This document shows positions 46,915 to 53,151 of a stretch of 64,000 nucleotides of DNA, piece by piece (within the stretch, counting starts at the first letter, position 1; each line of letters opens with the position of its first letter). The position numbers were made by a program, and so were the translations under genes. The notes beneath the pieces are model-generated. The model worked only from the letters and a program-made list of their open reading frames with translations. It was not told the DNA's origin and made no database searches. This DNA is from Rhodopseudomonas sp. BR0M22 (GTDB lineage: Bacteria > Pseudomonadota > Alphaproteobacteria > Rhizobiales > Xanthobacteraceae): positions 62,001 to 126,000 of the forward strand of contig NZ_QUMK01000002.1 of assembly GCF_010907035.1 (NCBI RefSeq), read 5' to 3'.

Positions 46915-47840
46915 GCGGCAGCCCCAAGGCGCTGCTGGTCGCGGCCGGCCTCGGCACGCGGCTGGCGCCGCTCACCGATGTGCTGCCGAAATGCCTGATG
47001 CCGGTCGCCGGCCGCCCGCTGCTCGGGCTGTGGCTGCAGATGCTGAGCGAGGCAGGCTTCTCGGAGATCGTCGTCAATCTGCATCACCATGCGGATCTCG
47101 TGAGCGAGTATATCCGCCGCAGTCCGTGGGCACAGCGCGTGATCCTCGCGCCTGAGACCTCGCTGCTCGGCACCGCCGGCACGCTGCTACGGCATCGCGA
47201 GCGCTTCGTAGGTGGGCCGACGCTGTTCGCCCATGCCGACAATCTCAGCCTGTTCGATCCGCGCGCCTTCCTCGCCACCCATGCGGGGCGCGCCCCAGAT
47301 ACGGCAATGACGATGATGAGCTTCGTCACCGATCATCCGCAAAGCTGCGGCATCCTCACCCTCGATCCCGCCGGCCGTGTGCTGGAGATGGACGAGAAGC
47401 CGCAGCATCCCAAGGGCAACCTTGCCAATGCGGCGGTGTATATCGTCGAGCCAGAGGTGATCGACTTCATCGCCTCGCTCGGCAAGCCGGTGGTCGATTT
47501 CTCGACCGAAGTGCTGCCGGTGTTCATGGGACGCATCTTCGCGTTCCACAACGGCAGCTATCACCGCGACATCGGCAATCCGGCGAGCCTGGCGCTGGCG
47601 CAGATCGATTTTCCGTTGGCGGCCATTCAGTTTGAAGCCTCTCCCCGTCATTGCGAGGAGGCGCCGCCGACAACGCAATCCAGCCCCGCGCATGGCGCCT
47701 CTGGATTGCTTCGCCTTCGGCCCGCAATGACGGAGACCAATAACGACGATCCCTGGTATGGCCTGATGACCGAGAACAACGGCGCCTTGGCGCAGGCGTT
47801 CGCGCAGGCTGCGGCAAAGACCTATGGGGGCCAGCGATGA
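46911..47840 (+). CDS. Sugar-phosphate nucleotidyltransferase with in-frame REP insertion
   Basis: 309 residues from the GTG at 46911 that overlaps the previous stop. NTP-transferase signature LVAAGLGTRLAPLTDVLPKC (residues 8-27), then LLGTAGTLL and ADNLSLFDP. Closest to HddC/mannose-1-phosphate guanylyltransferase-type enzymes that activate heptose 1-phosphates. From about residue 246 to 275 the protein is encoded by a genomic palindromic repeat (SPRHCEEAPPTTQSSPAHGA), then it resumes with DDPWYGLMTENNGAL. The insertion kept the frame and is near the C-terminus, so activity may survive. Confidence 0.87.
   Translation: MSGSPKALLVAAGLGTRLAPLTDVLPKCLMPVAGRPLLGLWLQMLSEAGFSEIVVNLHHHADLVSEYIRRSPWAQRVILAPETSLLGTAGTLLRHRERFVGGPTLFAHADNLSLFDPRAFLATHAGRAPDTAMTMMSFVTDHPQSCGILTLDPAGRVLEMDEKPQHPKGNLANAAVYIVEPEVIDFIASLGKPVVDFSTEVLPVFMGRIFAFHNGSYHRDIGNPASLALAQIDFPLAAIQFEASPRHCEEAPPTTQSSPAHGASGLLRLRPAMTETNNDDPWYGLMTENNGALAQAFAQAAAKTYGGQR
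47645..47733. repeat. REP-like palindromic repeat, copy 2 (inside coding sequence)
   Basis: Starts CCGTCATTGCGAGGAGGCG and ends CCCGCAATGACGG, with internal CGCAATCCAG and CTGGATTGC arms. Same family as 44247-44334. It lies within the 3' part of the nucleotidyltransferase gene and is read through in frame. Confidence 0.85.
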
Positions 47841-48646
47841 GCGGCAGCGTCGTTATCGCGGCGATCTCCAGTGACATCGGCGTCAGGCTGGCGCAGCTCT
47901 ATCGGGCGCAGGGCTATGACGTCATCGGCACCTATCGGTCCAGCGAGAATTTGAGCGAGCTGAAGTCTGATGCCGGCATTCATCTGGTGCATTGCGATCT
48001 GACGGATGCCAGCAGCGTGCGCAGCGCGGCGGCGGAGATCGCGGCGCTCGGCAAGCCCTGGGAGCGGCTGATCAGCGCCGCGGGGCAGTTGTCCCCGATC
48101 GGGGATTTCTTCGGGCGCGACTTCGAGGAGTGGGCGGCGTCGCTGTCGCTGAATTCGGTCGCGCAGATGCGGCTGCTGCACGCGCTGTATCCGCATCGCG
48201 CGCAGGGGGCGATCACCAAGGTCGCGTTCCTGGTCGGCGGCGGAATCAACGGCCCGTTCCGCAACTACTCGGCCTATTGCCTCGGCAAGGTCATGCTGGT
48301 GAAGCTGTGCGAATTGCTCGACGACGAATATGCCGATGTGCACGCGATCGCGGTCGGCACCGGCTGGGTCAACACCAAGATTCATCGCCAGACTGTGGAG
48401 GCCGGCGACGACGCCGGCATCAGTCTGCGCCGCACGCTCGAGTTCCTAGACTCGGGCGCGCAGGGCACGTCTTACGAAGACATTCTCGGCTGCATCGAAT
48501 GGGCGTTCGATGCAGGCCGAGCGGCGACCGGCGGACGCAATTTCTCGGTGGTGCACGATGCCTGGCGCGGCGCCGGCGGCGCGGCCCTGACCGAGCGGCT
48601 CGTCACTGATCCGAACATTTACAAGCTGCGCCGCCACGGCAATTGA
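47837..48646 (+). CDS. Short-chain dehydrogenase/reductase
   Basis: 269 residues; the ATG at 47837 overlaps the previous stop. The nucleotide-binding region is the atypical VVIAAISSDIGVRLA. ISAAGQ stands for the NAAG motif and YxxxK is YCLGK (in NYSAYCLGKVML). VGTGWVNTK is the usual post-active-site segment. It probably reduces a ketone on the modified sugar, such as the product of a carboligase step. The ThDP enzyme gene follows closely. Confidence 0.85.
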   Translation: MSGSVVIAAISSDIGVRLAQLYRAQGYDVIGTYRSSENLSELKSDAGIHLVHCDLTDASSVRSAAAEIAALGKPWERLISAAGQLSPIGDFFGRDFEEWAASLSLNSVAQMRLLHALYPHRAQGAITKVAFLVGGGINGPFRNYSAYCLGKVMLVKLCELLDDEYADVHAIAVGTGWVNTKIHRQTVEAGDDAGISLRRTLEFLDSGAQGTSYEDILGCIEWAFDAGRAATGGRNFSVVHDAWRGAGGAALTERLVTDPNIYKLRRHGN

Positions 48647-48669
48647 TCGGCCGCGCAAGGAGGACAAGC

Positions 48670-50472
48670 GTGAAGCTCTCCGACTATGTCATCGATTTTC
48701 TGGCGCGGCGCGGCGTCACCCATGTGTTCGGCATTTCCGGCGGCGCGGCGGTGCACATGTTCGATTCCGCCCACCGTCACCCGGACGTCACGCCGATCTT
48801 TCCGCAGCACGAGCAGGCGGCTGCGATCGCCGCGGACGGCTATGCCCGCGCCACCGGCAAGCTCGGCGTCGCCATCACCACCTCGGGGCCCGGCGCTACC
48901 AATCTGCTGACCGGGGTGTGCTGCGCCTATTACGACTCGGTGCCGACGCTGATGATCACCGGGCAGGTCGCCACCCATCGGCTGAAGGGAAAGAACCAGA
49001 TCCGTCAGCTGGGTTTTCAGGAAACCGACGTCACTTCGATCTTCGCCACCGTGACCAAATACGCGGTGCAGATCTCCGACCCGACCACCATCCGCTATCA
49101 TCTGGAGAAGGCGTATCATCTCGCATTCGAGGGGCGGCCCGGTTCGGTGCTGATCGATCTGCCGGACGATCTGCAGCGCGCCGAGATCGATCCCGAAGCG
49201 CTCGCTGGCTTCACGCCGGAAACGGCAACCGCACCCGGTGATCTCGACACCGAGATCGCGGCGCTGCTGCCGCTGATCGCGCGCGCGAAACGTCCGGTGC
49301 TGATCCTCGGTGGTGGGCTATCGACGCCACGGATCGGGTCGATGCTGGATCAGCTCGTCGACCGCCTCGGCATGCCGGTGCTGACCACCTGGGCGGCCAC
49401 CGATCTGATCGCAGCCGATCACCCGCTGCGGGTCGGGCCGTTCGGCGTCTATGGGCCGCGGCTCGGCAACTTCACGGTGCAGAACGCCGATCTGATCCTG
49501 TGCCTCGGCAGCCGGCTGTCGCAGAACGTCACCGGCGGCATCCTGCCGTCGTTTGCGCGCGAGGCGACGATCGTGATGGTCGACGCCAGCCGCGGCGAGA
49601 TGGACAAGTTCGATGATCGCGGTATCCGCATCGCGACCCGGATCGCGGCGCGGCTCGATGCCTTTGTGCCGAAGCTGCTCGCCGCAGTCGAGGCGGCGCC
49701 GCCGCGTGAGGCTTGGCTGAATACGATCGCGCGTTGGCGGGTCGCCTTGCCGGACGATCGGCCGGGCCCCGCGCCCGGCAATGCCGGCTTTGTCGACGCT
49801 TATGATTTTATCGACAAGCTCAGCGACGCTGCGCCCGCCGATGAACTGATCTATGTCGACACCGGCGGCAATCTCACTTGGACTTGCAACGGCTTCCGCA
49901 TCAAGCGCGGACAGCGGTTGATTTCGGACTGGAACAACACAGCGATGGGTTACGCGTTGGCGGCATCGATCGGTGCCGCGGTGCAGGCGAAGGGCGGCGT
50001 CACCTGCATCATCGGCGATGGCGGCTTGATGCTGTCGCTCGGCGAGCTGGCGCTGCTCAAGCGGCACGAGCTGCCGGTGCGCTTGATGCTGTTCAACAAT
50101 CACGGCCACGGCATCCAGAAGCAGACGCTGGAGACCTGGCTCGATGGCCACTATGTCGGCGTCGATGCGCCGAGCGGATTGTCGTTCGTGGACTTCCGCA
50201 AAGTTGCCGAGGCGATGGACCTGCCGGTGGTCACGATCAGCCGCAGCGCCGATATCGCCGGCCAGCTTCGCGACGTCTATGCGCGTAAAGGTCCCGTGTT
50301 CTGCAATGTCGAAATCAACCCGGCGCAGAAATTGTACCCGGTGCTGAAGTTCGGCGCGCCGCTGGAGAGCCAGCTACCGTCGATCGACGATGACCTGATC
50401 AAGCGCGAGATGCTGATCGCGCCGTTCGTCCCCGGCTCCGCGCCAAAACACAGCGGCGGCGCGGGCGTGTAA
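48670..50472 (+). CDS. Acetolactate-synthase-like thiamine-diphosphate enzyme
   Basis: 600 residues from the GTG at 48670 (AAGGAGG upstream). The N-terminal ThDP-PYR domain has VFGISGGAAVHMFDSA and the activating Glu in PQHEQAAAIAADGYARATGK; the central domain has ILGGGLSTPRIGSML; the C-terminal ThDP-PP domain has IIGDGGLMLSLGELALLKR and FNNHGHGIQ. Relatives include acetolactate synthase and YerE, which adds a two-carbon branch to a CDP-keto-sugar for yersiniose. In this island a sugar carboligase is more likely than branched-chain amino acid synthesis: there is no small subunit gene. Convergent with the OGT gene, 12 bp apart. Confidence 0.87.
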   Translation: MKLSDYVIDFLARRGVTHVFGISGGAAVHMFDSAHRHPDVTPIFPQHEQAAAIAADGYARATGKLGVAITTSGPGATNLLTGVCCAYYDSVPTLMITGQVATHRLKGKNQIRQLGFQETDVTSIFATVTKYAVQISDPTTIRYHLEKAYHLAFEGRPGSVLIDLPDDLQRAEIDPEALAGFTPETATAPGDLDTEIAALLPLIARAKRPVLILGGGLSTPRIGSMLDQLVDRLGMPVLTTWAATDLIAADHPLRVGPFGVYGPRLGNFTVQNADLILCLGSRLSQNVTGGILPSFAREATIVMVDASRGEMDKFDDRGIRIATRIAARLDAFVPKLLAAVEAAPPREAWLNTIARWRVALPDDRPGPAPGNAGFVDAYDFIDKLSDAAPADELIYVDTGGNLTWTCNGFRIKRGQRLISDWNNTAMGYALAASIGAAVQAKGGVTCIIGDGGLMLSLGELALLKRHELPVRLMLFNNHGHGIQKQTLETWLDGHYVGVDAPSGLSFVDFRKVAEAMDLPVVTISRSADIAGQLRDVYARKGPVFCNVEINPAQKLYPVLKFGAPLESQLPSIDDDLIKREMLIAPFVPGSAPKHSGGAGV

Positions 50473-50484
50473 CGGAAATGGGGC

Positions 50485-52746
50485 TCAGCGCCCGCGGCGC
50501 AGCGCCCGATCCTTGGCTTCGTCGAATGGCGTGGCGCACCAACGTTCCCACATCGTCCGGTACGCGTCTTCGACCGCGCGTGTGTAGGCGACCGGACCAC
50601 AGCGCTGCAGGATGAAGTCGCGCAAGCCGCGGCGGATCGAGCGCAGCCGCTCGAGATCCGGCTTGCTGGCAATCTCGATGTAGCGCGTGTCGTCGGTCGC
50701 GATGAAGTCCGGCAGCCCGGCGGCGGCGAGCACCGCACAGCCGACCCGGCTGGGCACGGTGGTGCCGAGCCGGCTGACCACCGGCACCCCCATATGCAAC
50801 GCTTCCCAGGTCGAGACGCCACCGGCCTGCGGGAACGGGTCGAGGCAGAGATCGACCTGCCTGAGCGTTTCGAGGTGATCCTGCCGTGAGCTGGAGCCCA
50901 GCAGGGTGATCCGATCCACCGCGATGCCGCGTGTTCGGAACTTGTCGAGCAGGGTCTGGCGCACCGACGGATCGTCGATCTGGTGATCCTTCAGGATCAG
51001 CCGCGCCGTCGGCACCGTGGCCAGCAGTTGCGCCCACACCGCGATGGCTTCGTCCGACATCTTGGAGATGCGGTTGAGCGAACCGTAGGTCAGATAACCG
51101 TTGCGATCGAACGGTAGTTCCTGCGAGCGCCACTGGTCTGGGGTTGGCTCGATGATCACGATCGATGGCAGATCGTAGATCGTCTCGGCGTAGAAGTGCC
51201 GGTCCTCGACCGGGATCGCCACCGGGTCGCCGAGCAGATAGTCGATCACCGGCAGACCGGTGCCGGTGGCATGGCCCCAGGCGCTGATCTGCACCGGCGC
51301 CAGCTTGCGGGCGAATACCCGCAGCCGGTTGCCGCCCGAGTGGCCCGACAGGTCGACCAGAATGTCGACCTTGTCTTGCCGGATCGCGTCGGCGAGACGA
51401 TCGTCGGGCCATTGCGAGGAGTCGCGCCATTTGTCGGCGACAGCCATGAAACTGCTGGTGGTGTCGTCGGGAATGATGACGCCGGAATAACAGACGACCT
51501 CGAAATTCTGCTTGTCGTGATGCGTCAGTACCGGGCGGAACGAGAACGCGGCCGAATGCGCGCGGAAATCCGCCGACACGTAGCCGACGACGAGTCGCCG
51601 GTCCGGATCGCGATCATTGACCGGGGGCACCGCGCAGGCGCGGTAGATCGGCGCGCCGACTTTGGTCCACCAGTTCTTTCGGGCCGCCTGCTGCATCTCG
51701 ATGGTCGAGCCGGCGCTGAAGTCCATCGCGAAGATCTGGCTCGAGATCGCCGCTTCGTAGTGAGGCGCCAGCTCCAGTGCGCGGCTGTGCAGCTTGATGG
51801 CGGTCTCGGCATCGCCGAGCGCGGCCATGCAGTTGCCGAGCAACGTCAGGGACGGCACCGAATTCGGCTCGACCTTCAGCACCGCGGTGCAGGTCGCCAT
51901 CGCGTCCTTGACGTTCCTCATCGCCAGCAGCGTCTCGGCGCGGAAGATCCCGGCCTCGACCGGGCGCTTGCCGATCGACAGCGCACGGTCGTAGCTGGCG
52001 AGCGCCAGATCGAACTCTTTCAGCTCCTTGAAGGTGCTGGCGCGGTTCATGAAGGCGGCGTCGTTGAGCGGATCGATTTCGATCGCCTTGTCGTAGCTCG
52101 CCAGCGCATCCTGATAGCGGCCGAGCTTGTGCAGTGCATTGCCGCGGTCGTTCCAGCTGTCGGTGCGGTCAGGCACCAGCTCGATCGCCTTGTCGTAGCT
52201 GGCCACGGCTTCATCGTAGCGGCCGAGGGCGGCCAGCGCGAGGCCGCGGTTGGCATGCGCGAGCGCAAGGTTCGGGTCGAGCGCGATCGCCTTGTCGGAC
52301 GATGCGATCGCCTCCGCAAACCGGCCGGCAGTGAGCATCAGAATGCTCATGTCGGAGTGTGCCTGCGCCGAATTCGGCTCGATCAGCAGTGCGCGCTTCA
52401 GCGACCGGATCGCAGGCTCGATATTGCCGCTCTGGTACTCGGCTAGCGCGTAGAAGTGCAGCGCGCCGAAATTGTCCGGCGCCTTCTTCAGCACCTTCTT
52501 GTAGGCCGAGCGCGCCTCGTCGAGCTGCCCGTTCTGATGCAGCAGCCGCGCGCGCATCAACAGCATCACCGGCTCGTAAGCCTTGTCGGTCTGGCTGCGG
52601 GGAGGAACGGCCTTGCTGCGTCCGGGCTGCATCTGATGATCCGAATCTGGCTGAGGGATCGTATCTCCTCGGGTCCTGTCGCGCACCTGAGAGACGCTCG
52701 TAGGCGCGGCATCCTCCGACAGGCGTGTAAATAATTCATAAACCAT
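50485..52746 (-). CDS. TPR-GT41 (OGT/SPINDLY-type) protein O-glycosyltransferase, candidate flagellin transferase
   Basis: About 753 residues from the ATG at 52746; an upstream TTG (52800) and an ATG at 52632 are alternatives, and none has a strong ribosome site. The N-terminal half is eight or more TPR repeats (for example DAVASYDKAIELVPD-like units such as YDEAVASYDKAIELVPDRTD). The C-terminal half is the GT41 catalytic region: VGYVSADFRAHSAAF, LVDLSGHSGGNRL, QISAWGHATGTGLPVIDYLL and DPFPQAGGVSTWEALHMGVP. Such enzymes O-glycosylate Ser/Thr of proteins. FlmG of Caulobacter, a TPR protein, glycosylates flagellins. Its place between the sugar genes and flagellin 2 suggests the same role. Confidence 0.88.
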   Translation of the reverse strand: MVYELFTRLSEDAAPTSVSQVRDRTRGDTIPQPDSDHQMQPGRSKAVPPRSQTDKAYEPVMLLMRARLLHQNGQLDEARSAYKKVLKKAPDNFGALHFYALAEYQSGNIEPAIRSLKRALLIEPNSAQAHSDMSILMLTAGRFAEAIASSDKAIALDPNLALAHANRGLALAALGRYDEAVASYDKAIELVPDRTDSWNDRGNALHKLGRYQDALASYDKAIEIDPLNDAAFMNRASTFKELKEFDLALASYDRALSIGKRPVEAGIFRAETLLAMRNVKDAMATCTAVLKVEPNSVPSLTLLGNCMAALGDAETAIKLHSRALELAPHYEAAISSQIFAMDFSAGSTIEMQQAARKNWWTKVGAPIYRACAVPPVNDRDPDRRLVVGYVSADFRAHSAAFSFRPVLTHHDKQNFEVVCYSGVIIPDDTTSSFMAVADKWRDSSQWPDDRLADAIRQDKVDILVDLSGHSGGNRLRVFARKLAPVQISAWGHATGTGLPVIDYLLGDPVAIPVEDRHFYAETIYDLPSIVIIEPTPDQWRSQELPFDRNGYLTYGSLNRISKMSDEAIAVWAQLLATVPTARLILKDHQIDDPSVRQTLLDKFRTRGIAVDRITLLGSSSRQDHLETLRQVDLCLDPFPQAGGVSTWEALHMGVPVVSRLGTTVPSRVGCAVLAAAGLPDFIATDDTRYIEIASKPDLERLRSIRRGLRDFILQRCGPVAYTRAVEDAYRTMWERWCATPFDEAKDRALRRGR

Positions 52747-53151
52747 GATGGCCGCCGCGCCAGCAGCCGCACAGGGCGCGAGAGAATCGGCCGGCGGCAA
52801 TTCCCGCCGGCCGAAAAGTTAAGCGAATCACCTCTGGCGAAACCTCATGGCGGCGGTCCGAACCGGGCGCTCTCCGGTTTCGCCTTTGATTCAACTCGAT
52901 TTTTTCTCCTTAAGATGCTGTTAACCATATTTTAAATGGCCGCGGCCATAGTCCCCGGTGCTCAGGAAGAAGGTAGGTCGAGAATCGGCCGCGTTGATCC
53001 GGTGCGCACTTGTGTCGTGCAGCCGAGGTCCCTCTCCAGAACAGGCGTCTAAACACAACCGGCAAGTGTCGCAGCGGCAACGACCGTTCGACGCGAGCAG
53101 CGACGTGCGACTGAAGGTCGACGTCCAGCGCGGATCAGGAAGGTTTGCACC
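52747..53151. other. Intergenic control region between OGT gene and flagellin 2
   Basis: 405 bases between divergent genes. It contains a triple-phased TTAA array (annotated), a 14-bp palindrome ATGGCCGCGGCCAT starting near 52936, and a long GC-rich leader before the flagellin ribosome site CAGGAAGGT. No gene seen, and no sigma-54 element with correct spacing found. Confidence 0.6.
52910..52935. promoter_or_regulatory. Candidate tandem CtrA boxes (TTAA-N7-TTAA-N7-TTAA)
   Basis: TTAA at 52910-52913, 52921-52924 (as TTAACC) and 52932-52935, each separated by exactly seven bases, so half-sites are phased at 11 bp on one face of the helix. It lies about 165 bp upstream of the OGT start and about 220 bp upstream of flagellin 2. 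Confidence 0.55.

Noticed and set aside
44247-47733. A transposon bounded by the two palindromic repeats
   Set aside because: No transposase lies between them, both elements are short complete palindromes, and the intervening genes belong to the operon; a REP-type element is simpler.
48670-50472. Acetolactate synthase large subunit for branched-chain amino acids
   Set aside because: No small subunit, ilvC or leu genes are near; the gene is embedded in a sugar-nucleotide operon.
53040-53080. Possible sigma-54 element (ACCGGCAAGTGTCGCAG) upstream of flagellin 2
   Set aside because: GG-N10 is followed by AG, not GC, and no TGGCAC block is present.
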